45,963 nucleotides of DNA from Gammaproteobacteria bacterium (GTDB lineage: Bacteria; Pseudomonadota; Gammaproteobacteria; Steroidobacterales; Steroidobacteraceae). Shown here in pieces: positions 20,790 to 30,048 of this stretch (the stretch's first letter is position 1; each line of letters starts with the position of its first letter). The notes under the pieces are model-generated. The model was not told the DNA's origin, searched no databases, and saw nothing but the letters and a program-made list of their open reading frames with translations. A program made the translations under genes and the position numbers. The stretch is from NCBI GenBank assembly GCA_003134045.1, contig PLAH01000042.1, positions 9,823-55,785 of the forward strand. The letters are read 5' to 3'.

Positions 20790-22196
20790 TCATCCACGAA
20801 ACACGCCCTCGCCGTAGGACTCGGGCGCATAGTTTTCGAACTTGGTATATTGACCGAGGAAAGTCATCTGCACCTCGCCGGTCGGACCGTTGCGCTGTTT
20901 CGCGATGATGATGTCGGCAATGCCCTTGCGCGTGGTGTTCGGCTCGTAGACCTCCTCGCGATAAATCAACAGAATGACGTCAGCATCCTGTTCGATTGCT
21001 CCACTTTCACGAAGATCCGACATCACCGGCTTCTTCTCGACGCGCTGTTCGACGCCGCGGTTCAGCTGCGACAGCGCGATCACGGGAACTTTGAGTTCCT
21101 TCGCGAGGGCCTTCAGCGATCGGGAGATTTCGGAGATCTCCGTCGCGCGATTCTCCTTGGTGCCCGACACCTGCATGAGCTGCAGGTAGTCGACGACGAT
21201 GAGATCGAGTCCGCGCTCGCGCTTCAAGCGCCGCGCCCGCGCGCGTATTTCGGTGGGCGTGAGAGCCGGCGTCTCGTCGACATAAATCTTGGCGTTGCTC
21301 AGCTGCGTCATGGCCGAGTCGATGCGCGGCCAATCCTCCTCGCTCAAGCGCCCCGATCTTAGATGGCCCTGGTTGATTCGGCCGAGCGAGGAGATCATGC
21401 GCAGCGTCAGCGATTCGGCCGACATTTCCATGCTGAAGATGGCCGCGGATTTGTTCGAGCCGAGCGCCGCATTCTCGGCGATGTTGACCGCGAGCGTGGT
21501 CTTGCCCATGGACGGACGGCCGGCCACGATGATCAAATCACCGGCATTCAAACCCGAGGTCATTTCATCGAGCTTCGTGAACCCGGTGGAGATGCCCGTG
21601 AGCTTGCCATCCGAGTGATACATCTCGTCGATCTTGTTGACCACCTCGGGCAAGATGCTCTTGACGGTGCGAAAGCCCACCTTGCCGCGCGAGCCGCGCT
21701 CGGCGATCTCGAACACGGCCCGTTCGGCCTCATCGACGATCTCGCGCGCCTCGCGCCCCTCCGGCTCGAGCGCCGCGGTGACGATCTCGTTGCCCGCGGT
21801 GATGAGCTGCCGCAGCACCGAGCGCTCACGGACGATGTCCGCATAGGCGCGGATATTGGCCGCGGTGGGGGTGTCGCGCGCCAGCGATCCCAAGTACGAG
21901 AGGCCACCCACCTGATCCAGCACGCCCTGGCTTTCCAGGTACCCGGACAAGGTGACGGCATCGCAGGGTTGGTTGCGTTCGATCAGGCCGGCCACGGCCT
22001 CGAATATCAGGCGGTGATCGTTGCGGTAGAAATCTTCGGCAAGAACCCGATCGGCCACCTGGTCCCAGGCGGCGGAATCGAGCATCAGGCCGCCGAGCAC
22101 CGATTGCTCGGCTTCCACCGAATGCGGAGGCAGGCGCAAACCGGCGCCCCCGCCGCTCGAGCTCAACGATCGATTACCGACGCGAGCGGCAGCCAC
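20790..22196 (-). CDS. dnaB: Replicative DNA helicase DnaB
   Basis: A 468-residue hexameric 5'-3' helicase of the replication fork. The N-terminal DnaB domain begins at LRLPPHSVEAEQSVLGGLMLD. The C-terminal RecA-like motor has Walker A in GRPSMGKTTLA, LIVVDYLQLM (Walker B) and VIALSQLNRGVEQR, followed by DLRESGAIEQDADVI. Length matches E. coli (471), and no intein is present. Translation starts at GTG 22196 without a clear RBS. It lies between rplI (32 bases upstream) and alr. Confidence 0.97.
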   Translation of the reverse strand: MAAARVGNRSLSSSGGGAGLRLPPHSVEAEQSVLGGLMLDSAAWDQVADRVLAEDFYRNDHRLIFEAVAGLIERNQPCDAVTLSGYLESQGVLDQVGGLSYLGSLARDTPTAANIRAYADIVRERSVLRQLITAGNEIVTAALEPEGREAREIVDEAERAVFEIAERGSRGKVGFRTVKSILPEVVNKIDEMYHSDGKLTGISTGFTKLDEMTSGLNAGDLIIVAGRPSMGKTTLAVNIAENAALGSNKSAAIFSMEMSAESLTLRMISSLGRINQGHLRSGRLSEEDWPRIDSAMTQLSNAKIYVDETPALTPTEIRARARRLKRERGLDLIVVDYLQLMQVSGTKENRATEISEISRSLKALAKELKVPVIALSQLNRGVEQRVEKKPVMSDLRESGAIEQDADVILLIYREEVYEPNTTRKGIADIIIAKQRNGPTGEVQMTFLGQYTKFENYAPESYGEGVFRG

Positions 22197-22228
22197 GTGC
22201 TAGGTGCGCGGCGCGGCGGTGACGGCCG

Positions 22229-22678
22229 TTACTCTTCGGCGACGATCGTGACCGTCAAGGTCACATCAACGTCGGTGTGCAAGTGCAGCTCGACCTGATG
22301 TTCGCCGGTGGAGCGAATCGGGCCGTTCGGCATGCGCACTTCGCTGCGAGTGATGGGCTGGCCGGCCTTCACGGCGGCTTCGGCGATGTCCGAGGTGCCG
22401 ATCGATCCGAACAGCTTGCCTTCAGACCCTGCCTTGGCCTTCAATTCGAGCTTGAAGCCCTCGAATTTGAGGGCGCGGGCCTGGGCCGAGGCCAGCTCTT
22501 CGTTGGCCTTCGCTTCGAGTTCGTGGCGCTGCGCCTCGAACTTGGCAATATTGGCCGCGGTCGCCATGGTGGCCTTGCCGGTCGGTACCAGGAAGTTGCG
22601 CGCGTAGCCCGACTTTACTTTGACGCGATCGCCGATCGCGCCCAAGTTCGCGACCTTCTGCAATAAAATGATATCCAT
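22229..22678 (-). CDS. rplI: 50S ribosomal protein L9
   Basis: A 149-residue protein, the same length as E. coli L9. The N-terminal rRNA-binding domain carries [36 protein letters not shown], the family signature. A long connecting helix (about 41-75) and the C-terminal domain follow. The start has TAAGG 8 bases upstream. It lies 18 bases after rpsR in the rpsF-rpsR-rplI-dnaB order. Confidence 0.97.
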   Translation of the reverse strand: MDIILLQKVANLGAIGDRVKVKSGYARNFLVPTGKATMATAANIAKFEAQRHELEAKANEELASAQARALKFEGFKLELKAKAGSEGKLFGSIGTSDIAEAAVKAGQPITRSEVRMPNGPIRSTGEHQVELHLHTDVDVTLTVTIVAEE

Positions 22679-22696
22679 GTGCGTAGCCTTACGGAC

Positions 22697-22921
22697 TTAG
22701 TGCTGATCGGTGTACGGCAGCAGCGCGAGGAAGCGCGCCCGGCGAATGGCCAGCTGCAGCTGACGTTGATAGTGCGCGCGCGTGCCGGTGATGCGGCTCG
22801 GAACGATCTTGCCGGTCTCGGTGATGTAGCTCTTGAGCGTCGTCAGATCTTTGTAGTCGATCTGCTTGACGTCATCGGCGGTGAATCGGCAAAACTTCTT
22901 ACGACGAAAAAAACGTGCCAT
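22697..22921 (-). CDS. rpsR: 30S ribosomal protein S18
   Basis: A 74-residue S18 with [39 protein letters not shown] and [21 protein letters not shown], the family signature. It pairs with S6 in the 30S platform. GGGGAG lies 6 bases before the ATG. A single cysteine (C11) occurs, so the 'four-Cys' zinc form is absent. No priB gene lies between rpsF and rpsR, unlike enterobacteria. Confidence 0.97.
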   Translation of the reverse strand: MARFFRRKKFCRFTADDVKQIDYKDLTTLKSYITETGKIVPSRITGTRAHYQRQLQLAIRRARFLALLPYTDQH

Positions 22922-22980
22922 GTGGTGCTCCCCTTATCTCGTGATTCGGACGGTTCGTGACGACGGACGGACGGCGCGGA

Positions 22981-23373
22981 TTAGCGCGCTCCCATGGGCA
23001 TGTCGTCATCGTCGCCGTCGTCGCCGAAATCATCGTGGCGGCGGGCGTTCTCATCCGGCGCGCGCGCCATCGGCGACGCCTCGGTCACCGCTTCGTCCAT
23101 CTTGACGACCAGGCTGCGCAGCACCGCATCGCTGAAGCGAAACGAACCCGTGAGTTCATCGAGCGTCTTCTGGTCGACTTCGATGTTCAGCAGGATGTAA
23201 TGGGCTTTGTGGACTTTGGAGATCGGGAACGTCAGCTGGCGCCGGCCCCAATCTTCGAAGCGATGGACCTGACCGCCGCCGGCACTGATCATGCCTTTAT
23301 AGCGATCCACCATCGCAGGAACTTGCTCGCTCTGGTCCGGATGGACCAAGAGCACGATTTCATAGTGCCGCAT
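22981..23373 (-). CDS. rpsF: 30S ribosomal protein S6
   Basis: A 130-residue S6 beginning [22 protein letters not shown], with [22 protein letters not shown]. The start at 23373 matches the family and has GGGAG about 7 bases upstream; the longer upstream frame is non-coding. The C-terminal tail is acidic ([12 protein letters not shown]), which recalls the poly-glutamate tail of E. coli S6, the target of RimK. It is the first gene of the rpsF-rpsR-rplI-dnaB-alr run. About 290 bases lie between it and the rlmB stop, probably holding its promoter, but no clear -35/-10 pair was seen. Confidence 0.96.
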   Translation of the reverse strand: MRHYEIVLLVHPDQSEQVPAMVDRYKGMISAGGGQVHRFEDWGRRQLTFPISKVHKAHYILLNIEVDQKTLDELTGSFRFSDAVLRSLVVKMDEAVTEASPMARAPDENARRHDDFGDDGDDDDMPMGAR

Positions 23374-23664
23374 TGTAGGCTCCCTACGGTTGTAGCCTCC
23401 CGTTGCGAGCGGTGAGGCAAGGAGTAATGCCGGACGGCCGGCGAAAAGAGCGCGAAGAATACGCGCGCGAGCGCTGCCGGTCAACCCGCGCGGGCCTGCC
23501 CGCCGCAGCGGTGACCGCGCTTTCGGCCCGCTTGCGGATATGCCTCGGGCGATCGGGCATCGGGAATGCGACATCGCAGGGAATGCACTCCGGGCAGAGA
23601 CCTCCGCAGGCAATCGGGACCGCGGCAGGCAACGCGGTGCTGCGCCGAGTAGCCGCCGCTTGCG

Positions 23665-24444
23665 TCAGCTGATTCGTTGGCGCCGCGCCTCGAACAGCGC
23701 CACGCCGGCGGCCACCGAGACATTCAGCGATTCCACCTGGCCTGCCATGGGGATCCGCACCACGAAATCGCAGCGCTCCCGGGTGAGCCGCCGCATGCCG
23801 GCGCCCTCCGCGCCCAAAATCAGTGCGAGGGGCCGGTTCAGATCGGCGGTATACAGGGTCTGCTCAGCCTCCCCATCCGTTCCGACCACCCAGATGCCCA
23901 GTTCCTTCAGCGAATCGAGCGTGCGCGCCAGATTGGTGACGCTGGCCACGGGGACGAATTCCGCGGCGCCGGCGGCGACCTTGCGAACCACCCCGTCGAC
24001 CGTGGCCGATCGATCCTTGGGGATGATGACGGCATGCACCCCGGCCGCGTCCGCGGTGCGCAGGCAGGCGCCCAGGTTATGCGGGTCCGTGACCCCGTCC
24101 AGCACCAGCAACAAGGGCTGCCATCCGCGCACAGGCGAGCCGCTCGGCGCGCCGCCCAGCGGGCCCAAACTCGCCACCAGATCGTGCTCATCCCAGGGCT
24201 TGAGCGGCCGGACCGCCGCCACCACCCCCTGATGCGCCACGTTCCCGACCAGCTTGGTCAGCGAGTCGCCGGTCGCAGCCTGCACTCGCACGCCCACGGC
24301 TTCGGCGCGTTCCTTCAGATCGCGGGCCCGCGCATCGTCGCGCGGCTGCGCCACCCACAGCTCGAGCAACCGCTCCGGCGCGCGCTCGATGACGCCGGCA
24401 ATGGCATGCAGACCATAGACGAAGTTGCGCTTCGGTTCGGCCAT
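23665..24444 (-). CDS. rlmB: 23S rRNA (guanosine-2251-2'-O)-methyltransferase
   Basis: A 259-residue SPOUT/TrmH-family enzyme that methylates G2251 in the P-loop of 23S rRNA. The N-terminal substrate-binding domain begins NFVYGLHAIAGVIERAPERLLELWVA. The catalytic domain shows LVLDGVTDPHNLGACLRTADAAG, LALILGAEGAGMRRL and RIPMAGQVESLNVSVAAGVALFEA, the three knot motifs. It lies 81 bases downstream of rnr on the same strand, the classical rnr-rlmB order. Confidence 0.96.
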   Translation of the reverse strand: MAEPKRNFVYGLHAIAGVIERAPERLLELWVAQPRDDARARDLKERAEAVGVRVQAATGDSLTKLVGNVAHQGVVAAVRPLKPWDEHDLVASLGPLGGAPSGSPVRGWQPLLLVLDGVTDPHNLGACLRTADAAGVHAVIIPKDRSATVDGVVRKVAAGAAEFVPVASVTNLARTLDSLKELGIWVVGTDGEAEQTLYTADLNRPLALILGAEGAGMRRLTRERCDFVVRIPMAGQVESLNVSVAAGVALFEARRQRIS

Positions 24445-24525
24445 CGGCGGGGCGCTTATCCCAGCGCGGCGCGCGCTCGAGCCGAGCCGCGCACCGTCAT
24501 GGGCCGCGGCCAGGTGACCGGCGTA

Positions 24526-26967
24526 TCAGCCATGCCCGCCGCGTCCACCGCGCTGCCCACCGCCACGGCCACCACGGCCGCTCGAGCCGCCACCGCGCCG
24601 CGAACCGCCGCTTCCGCTGCCTCCACCCGAGCCGCCGCCATGACCCCCGCCACCATGCGCACCGCCCCCGCGGGGCCGGCTCTCGCTGCCGCCCCGCCGC
24701 GGCGCGCGCACCGTGCCGTGCGACACCGCGGCATCCGGATCGACCAATTCGAAATCGATCTGGCGCTGGGTCAAGTCGACCCGGCTCAAGCGGACACGCA
24801 CCGAGTCGCCCATCTGCCAGCGCCGCCCGGTGCGTTGGCCCACGAGTCCCATGCCGCCGCTCTCCAGTTCCCAGTAATCGCCCGGTATCGCCGAGATGTG
24901 CACCAACCCATCGATGGGCGCCTCCTTCAGCTGCACGAACAGCCCAAACTCCAGTGCGCTGGAAATGGTGGCATCGAACGTCTCCCCGACACGCGGTTCG
25001 AGGTACAGGCACTTCAAGTAGCCCATCACGTCGCGCGATGCCTCATCGGCGCGCCGTTCGCGCTGCGAGGTTTCGGCGCCGAGTACCTGCAGTTCGGCCG
25101 CACTGTATTTGCGGCCCGAGGTGGTGTTGTGCAGCACCGCGGCTTTCAGCGCCCGATGCACCAACAGGTCCGGATAGCGGCGGATCGGCGATGTGAAGTG
25201 CGCGTATTCCTCGAGCGCGAGGCCGAAGTGCCCGATGTTGGTCTGCTGATACACTGCCTGAGCGAGCGAACGAATCACCAGACCCTCGAGCAGCAGACCG
25301 TCCGGTCTCGCCGCCAATCTGTCGGTCAGCTGGCGGAACTCGCGCGGCGTCGGCTTCTCCGAGAACACGGCCCCCACCTGCAGCGCGGTCATCACTTTCT
25401 GCAACTCGGTGATGCGCTTGTCTTCCGGCTGACCGTGGACGCGGAACAGACTTCCGGCCTTACCGATGCGCAACGCCACCGCCGCCTCGACATTGGCGGC
25501 GATCATGCACTCTTCGATCATGCGATGCGCATCGTTGCGCGTCACGGCATAAAAACCTTCGATCTTGCCGTCGTCGCCGATGCGCGCCTTGGTCTCGCCG
25601 CCGCGAAAATCGAGCGCGCCGCGCGCGTCGCGGGCCTTCTTGAGCGCACCGTACACCGTATGCAAGGTGAGCAGCGACGTGCGCACCTCCGGCGTCAGTT
25701 CGTCCGCCGCGACTCCCGCGGGGTTCTCGAGAAAGGACCACGCCTGGTCGTACGTGAGGCGCGCATGCGAACGGATCACCGCCTCGTAGAAGCGGCCGCG
25801 CGACAGCTTGCCGGCCTTGCTCACGTGCATGTCGCAGACGAATGCGAGGCGCTCGACGCGGGGCATGAGCGAGCATAAATGATTGGACAAGTGCTCCGGC
25901 AGCATCGCGATCACACGGTCGGGAAAATACACCGAGGTCGCACGCGCGCGCGCTTCCGCATCGAGCCTGCTGCCGTCCCGCACGTAGTAGCTCACATCGG
26001 CAATGGCGACCACCAGGCGCCAACCGCCGCCGCGCACCGGCTCCGCATACACCGCATCGTCGAAGTCCTTGGCGTCCGCGCCGTCGATGGTGACCAGCGG
26101 CAGCTCGCGCAGGTCCTCGCGGCCCTCGCGGTCTTCGGGTCTGACCTGCGGATCGAACCGATTCGCCTCGTGCAGCACGTCGGGCGGAAATTCTTCGGGC
26201 AGATCGTGACGCAGAATCGCAAAGCGCGCCGCCAGATCGGACGGCCGCAAATCGTCGAGCACTTGGGCCACGCGGCCATGCGCCGGCGCATCGCCCTGCG
26301 GGCGTTTGGTGATCTCGACGACGACGTTGTCGCCCTCCTCGGCGCCGTGCCGGTCTCGGGCCGCCACCTCGACCGTATACCAATGGCCGGGATCCTCGGG
26401 CTCGACCCTGCCGCGCCCCTGATTCGCACGCCAGATACCGCCGATGTGCTTCGGCCCGTCGCTGGTGCGCCGGATCAGACGCGCGATGCGCCGCCCGCGA
26501 TCGTTCATGCCGACGGCCAGCACTTCCACGCGGTCGTTGTGCATCAAGGTCGCCGTGTCGGCGCGCGCCAGCACCAAGGGCGCGGAACCGTCGTCCGGCA
26601 ACACGAGGACATCGCCGTTGGCCCGGCCACGGACGCGGCCCGCGACGCGCTCGCCTTCCCCGGCGGTGCCAAAGCCGTTCGGTCCCTCGATCGCCTGCCC
26701 ATCGCGAACCATGGCCGCCAGGCGCTTCGCCAAGGCATCGCGCTGCTTGTCGGTGTCGAGCCCGAGCCGCTTCGCGAGCCGCGCGGCAGTCAGGGGTTCC
26801 TCGGATTCGGAGAGGTGTTTGAGGAGCAATTCGCGGCTGGCGATGGGATCCGCGTAGCGGGACTTCTCAAACTCTAAGTTCGGGTCCTCGCCGCGCCAAT
26901 CCGTGGGGTTGGCTCGGGCATCGCCCGAATTGGGCTGGCGCGAGCCTTTGGGACCACGTCGTGTCAT
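24526..26967 (-). CDS. rnr: Ribonuclease R with glycine-rich tail
   Basis: An 813-residue 3'-5' exoribonuclease that degrades structured RNA. It has an N-terminal helix-turn-helix-like region (about 45-100), cold-shock domains, the RNB catalytic domain with the metal-binding aspartates in TIDGADAKDFDDAVY (Asp295, Asp301, Asp303, Asp304), and an S1 domain (about 665-750: VGETFDATISSALEFGLFVQL). The last 55 or so residues are nearly all Gly, Arg, Ser and His with several RGG units. E. coli RNase R has a lysine-rich basic tail instead. The start at 26967 lacks a clear RBS. Confidence 0.96.
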   Translation of the reverse strand: MTRRGPKGSRQPNSGDARANPTDWRGEDPNLEFEKSRYADPIASRELLLKHLSESEEPLTAARLAKRLGLDTDKQRDALAKRLAAMVRDGQAIEGPNGFGTAGEGERVAGRVRGRANGDVLVLPDDGSAPLVLARADTATLMHNDRVEVLAVGMNDRGRRIARLIRRTSDGPKHIGGIWRANQGRGRVEPEDPGHWYTVEVAARDRHGAEEGDNVVVEITKRPQGDAPAHGRVAQVLDDLRPSDLAARFAILRHDLPEEFPPDVLHEANRFDPQVRPEDREGREDLRELPLVTIDGADAKDFDDAVYAEPVRGGGWRLVVAIADVSYYVRDGSRLDAEARARATSVYFPDRVIAMLPEHLSNHLCSLMPRVERLAFVCDMHVSKAGKLSRGRFYEAVIRSHARLTYDQAWSFLENPAGVAADELTPEVRTSLLTLHTVYGALKKARDARGALDFRGGETKARIGDDGKIEGFYAVTRNDAHRMIEECMIAANVEAAVALRIGKAGSLFRVHGQPEDKRITELQKVMTALQVGAVFSEKPTPREFRQLTDRLAARPDGLLLEGLVIRSLAQAVYQQTNIGHFGLALEEYAHFTSPIRRYPDLLVHRALKAAVLHNTTSGRKYSAAELQVLGAETSQRERRADEASRDVMGYLKCLYLEPRVGETFDATISSALEFGLFVQLKEAPIDGLVHISAIPGDYWELESGGMGLVGQRTGRRWQMGDSVRVRLSRVDLTQRQIDFELVDPDAAVSHGTVRAPRRGGSESRPRGGGAHGGGGHGGGSGGGSGSGGSRRGGGSSGRGGRGGGQRGGRGGHG

Positions 26968-27043
26968 GGGGTATAGAAGCCTTAAGCTGATTTATTTGGG
27001 GCACGAGGGTAGCAGCTTTGGCCGCCCCCCGGCGCCTTACCTA

Positions 27044-27135
27044 CCATCGGCGTCACGCCTGGCTTGCCCTGGGCATCGCGCCGGGCCTGCCATCGGCGTC
27101 ACGCCTGGCCCGCCACCGGCATCGAGCCGCACCGG
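27044..27135. repeat. Degenerate 23-base tandem repeat, four units
   Basis: Four head-to-tail units of about 23 bases lie between rnr and the NCS1 permease gene. Units 1 and 3 share 19 identical bases (ccatcggcgtcacgcctgg at 27044-27062 and 27090-27108); units 2 and 4 are diverged versions (ccctgggcatcgcgccgggc, ccaccggcatcgagccgcac). The block lies upstream of the rnr start and downstream of the permease stop, so it could affect termination or the rnr promoter. No known repeat family is recognised. Confidence 0.7.
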
Positions 27136-27196
27136 ACGGCGCCGAGAGACCCTTGGGCCCACCCGCGTGACCGCGAGGGCAGCCCCTGCCGGTGCG

Positions 27197-28561
27197 TCAG
27201 GCGCGTTTGGCCAGCCAATAATAGGCAGGCGACGTCACGGCCAAGCCGACGATCCACGACAGGTCGATGCCGCCGATGGCGCGGGCAATGGGCCCGGTAT
27301 ACAAGGCCGACGCGATGAATGGCAGCTGCACCAGAATCCCGATGGCGTAGCAGGCGACCGCTGCGCCATTGATACGGCCGTAAATGCCGCCGTCCTGGCG
27401 GAAGAACGAGGCCACATCGTAGACCCCGTGACGCAACAAGTAGTAATCGACCAGGTTGATGGCGGTCCAAGGCACCAGCACGTACAGCAGCAGCAGGATG
27501 AAATGCTCGTAATTGGCGAGAAATTCGGCGCGCCCCAACACCGCGCCCAGCAACGACACCGCGAACAGCAGGAGTGCCGTCACGGTGCGCGCCCGGGGAC
27601 CGGGCGACCAGCGCGGAAACAGCGTCTGGCCAAAAGTCAATGCGGACAGCGCGCCGCAATACAAATTCATGGCATTCGCCGCGGCGACGCCCACGGAGAA
27701 GACCAGGAGCACCAGCGGCGCGATGCCCTGGGTCAGCGCCGCGAGACCGGCGACCAAGTTGCCCTTGGGCGCCGCCAGACCGACCATGGCGCCCAGCACC
27801 ATGGGCAGGAAGGAGCCCAAGGTGCAGCCCCAGTAGCTGGCCCAGAAGGCCGGCCGCGCGCCGGTGTCGGGCGGCAGGTAGCGCGAGTAATCGGACACGT
27901 AGGGCGCGTACGCAATCTGCCACAGCGCAGCGGCGGACACGGTTCCCAAGAAGCCCGCCCAGTTGAACTGTTGACGGGTCAAAAAGTCCGCCGGCAGCCC
28001 GTGGACCCAGATGATCCACGCCACCGTCACCACCAGGACCACCCCCGAGATGTAGGTCATCCAGCGCGTGTAGGCATGGATCAGGTCATACCCGTAGATG
28101 GCGGCGACGACGCTCAGTACGCCGACCAGCGCAATGCCGGGCGCTTCGGATACGCCGTGCGCCACGCTCGCCAGCGCCTGGCCGCCCAGCACCAGATTGG
28201 ACGACAGGAACCCCACGTACATGACCATCACGATGCCGACGACCAACAGCGAACCCAACGATCCGAATTGGCCCCTGGTCTGAATCATTTGCGGCACACC
28301 GAGCGTGGGGCCCTGCGCGGCGTGCAGCGCCATGAATATCGCACCCACCAGATTGCCGAGCGCCAGCGCCGCCACCGCCCAACCGAACGGCAAGCCGAAC
28401 ACCGTCACGGCGAGCCCGCCGGTCACGATGGTGAGCAGCATGAGGTTCGATCCGAACCATACCGTGAATAGATCCCGGCCGGTGCCGTGGCGTTCGCTCA
28501 AGGGGATGGGCTGGATGGTGCTGATTTCGAGGCGCGTCGCCTGTTCCCGGGTCGAGTTCAT
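27197..28561 (-). CDS. NCS1-family nucleobase/cation symporter (purine-cytosine permease type)
   Basis: A 454-residue protein with about twelve membrane helices. The N-terminal IQPIPLSERHGTGRDLFTVWFGSNLMLLTIVTGGLAV region, the QMIQTRGQFGSLGSLL segment (compare 'S/TRxxFGxxGA'), and YAPYVSDYSRYLP are typical of the NCS1 family, which imports purines, pyrimidines, hydantoins, allantoin or related N-heterocycles with H+ or Na+. The ATG at 28561 overlaps the stop of the sulfotransferase gene as ATGA, which fixes the start and argues for translational coupling. It is the last gene of the 27.2-36.4 kb operon. The substrate cannot be read from the sequence. Confidence 0.9.
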   Translation of the reverse strand: MNSTREQATRLEISTIQPIPLSERHGTGRDLFTVWFGSNLMLLTIVTGGLAVTVFGLPFGWAVAALALGNLVGAIFMALHAAQGPTLGVPQMIQTRGQFGSLGSLLVVGIVMVMYVGFLSSNLVLGGQALASVAHGVSEAPGIALVGVLSVVAAIYGYDLIHAYTRWMTYISGVVLVVTVAWIIWVHGLPADFLTRQQFNWAGFLGTVSAAALWQIAYAPYVSDYSRYLPPDTGARPAFWASYWGCTLGSFLPMVLGAMVGLAAPKGNLVAGLAALTQGIAPLVLLVFSVGVAAANAMNLYCGALSALTFGQTLFPRWSPGPRARTVTALLLFAVSLLGAVLGRAEFLANYEHFILLLLYVLVPWTAINLVDYYLLRHGVYDVASFFRQDGGIYGRINGAAVACYAIGILVQLPFIASALYTGPIARAIGGIDLSWIVGLAVTSPAYYWLAKRA

Positions 28562-30048
28562 AGTTCTATCCCTGCAGCGTCGAGATCGGCGCGGAGTGCC
28601 GCAAGTTGGGTTGCGTAGTGGCGCCATTGCGCTACCGAGGAGCCGTAGATCGGGCGGCGAATCTGCGATGCGCTGGCGGTGGTGGTGGCGCTGGCGTTGC
28701 GGTGAAAATCGAGGCAGGCGTCCTGCCACTCGAGATCGCAGAAGGCCAGCAGCTTGCGTGTCTCACCCAGCTGATCGGCGATGAGGTCCTCGTAGCTCAC
28801 CGTATGGATCGCTCCGGGCATCGTGGCTTGCCAGTGCGCCATGAGCCGCCGGTAGGCGACGTAGTAGCGGCTGATATCGTGCAGATCGTACGAGAATGGA
28901 TAACCGTCCTTGAACAGCGTCTTGTACATCGCGTAGCCCGCCGCCATGGGATGGCGCGTCAGATGCACGATCTTGGCATCCGGCAGCGCGCGCCGGATCA
29001 GCCCGCAATACAGATAGTTGAGCGGCATCTTATCGGTGAAGCGACCCTCCCCCGCCACGGAGCGGGCGCGCGCCAGGTACTCCTTGCCCAGGGCGTGAAA
29101 GTCGATGTGAGCGGAGCGCGCCACCAAGTCGCTGCGCGCGAGCTGCGCCCCGCCATTCTCGGCCCGCACATGATCCACCAGCGCGAGCGCGAAATCGTTC
29201 AGCTCGCCGGCCGAGGTGACCTCCGAATGGCTGCTCAGGATGCGATCGACCAGCGTGGTGCCGCTGCGCGGCAAACCCACGATGAAAATAGGACTGGCAC
29301 GCGGGGGTACGGCCGGCGTCGATGCGGCTCGCGTGGACTCCACCGGCGCGGGTGCCGGTTCGGCCGCCGCGGGGAACGCCGCGATGATCCAATTCACCGT
29401 CGCGACATCGTTGCTCACATCGTAGCGCAGGTGCTCACGGCGCTTGGCGGCCCCCAGCCGCAATTGCTCGAACGAGTTCGCGTAGTCGCCGAGGTCCTCG
29501 TACTCTTTCGCCAGCGAGTGCCGTATTTGCACTTCGCTGCGCCAATCGGCGAAACCCTGGGCGGCGAGGGACTTAAGTTCGGCGACGTGATTGCGATGCG
29601 GGGTCTGGGGCCGCAGATCCGAGCGATTCACGTAGGCCTCGAAATCGCCGGGGCGCAGCGCGATGACCCGATCGTAGTCGGCCTCCGCCTCGCCGAGGCG
29701 GCCGAGAAAGCGGCGCACCGTTGCCCGATTGAAAATGTAATGCGGGTTGTCGGGCGCGAAGGCCACGGCTCTCTCGAAGGCTGCGAGCGCGTTCTGCTGA
29801 TCGCCGAGGAAGCTGAACAGGCTGCCGAGGCCGTCGAGCAGCGGCGCGTCCGCCGTGCGCGCGAGTGCGGCGAGCGCAGCCGCGCGGGCATCGCCACGGC
29901 GCCCCAGCGCCAGCAGGCATTGCGCCTTGCTGAGCAGCCATTGCGGCGCGTCGGGTTTCGCCCGCAGCGCCTGGTCCCACTGCTTCAGGGCGTTGGGCCA
30001 GTCCTTGGCGCGCATCAGCCGTATCGCTTCGCGGGGCGGGTCGATCAT
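28558..30048 (-). CDS. TPR-containing sulfotransferase family protein
   Basis: A 496-residue protein. The N-terminal half has several tetratricopeptide-like helical repeats (about 7-210, e.g. GDQQNALAAFERAVAFAPDNPHYIF). The C-terminal half is a PAPS-type sulfotransferase: the phosphosulfate loop IFIVGLPRSGTTLVDRILSSH (254-274) and the 3'-phosphate site KIVHLTRHPMAAGYAMYK (359-376). It should transfer a sulfuryl group from PAPS, or may serve another role, since many bacterial members are uncharacterised. Start 30048 overlaps the LysR gene stop as ATGA, and its stop overlaps the permease start the same way. A cytosolic sulfotransferase inside a transport and oxidation operon is an odd partner; proteins of this kind often sit near TonB receptor genes, which fits here. 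Confidence 0.9.
   Translation of the reverse strand: MIDPPREAIRLMRAKDWPNALKQWDQALRAKPDAPQWLLSKAQCLLALGRRGDARAAALAALARTADAPLLDGLGSLFSFLGDQQNALAAFERAVAFAPDNPHYIFNRATVRRFLGRLGEAEADYDRVIALRPGDFEAYVNRSDLRPQTPHRNHVAELKSLAAQGFADWRSEVQIRHSLAKEYEDLGDYANSFEQLRLGAAKRREHLRYDVSNDVATVNWIIAAFPAAAEPAPAPVESTRAASTPAVPPRASPIFIVGLPRSGTTLVDRILSSHSEVTSAGELNDFALALVDHVRAENGGAQLARSDLVARSAHIDFHALGKEYLARARSVAGEGRFTDKMPLNYLYCGLIRRALPDAKIVHLTRHPMAAGYAMYKTLFKDGYPFSYDLHDISRYYVAYRRLMAHWQATMPGAIHTVSYEDLIADQLGETRKLLAFCDLEWQDACLDFHRNASATTTASASQIRRPIYGSSVAQWRHYATQLAALRADLDAAGIEL

Noticed and set aside
23677-25878. 733-codon plus-strand frame opposite rlmB and rnr
   Set aside because: It spans two real genes in antisense and encodes a His/Arg/Ala-rich shadow sequence.
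26903-28471. 522-codon plus-strand frame opposite the NCS1 permease
   Set aside because: Antisense shadow of a membrane-protein gene, with Gln/His/Arg-rich composition and no motif.
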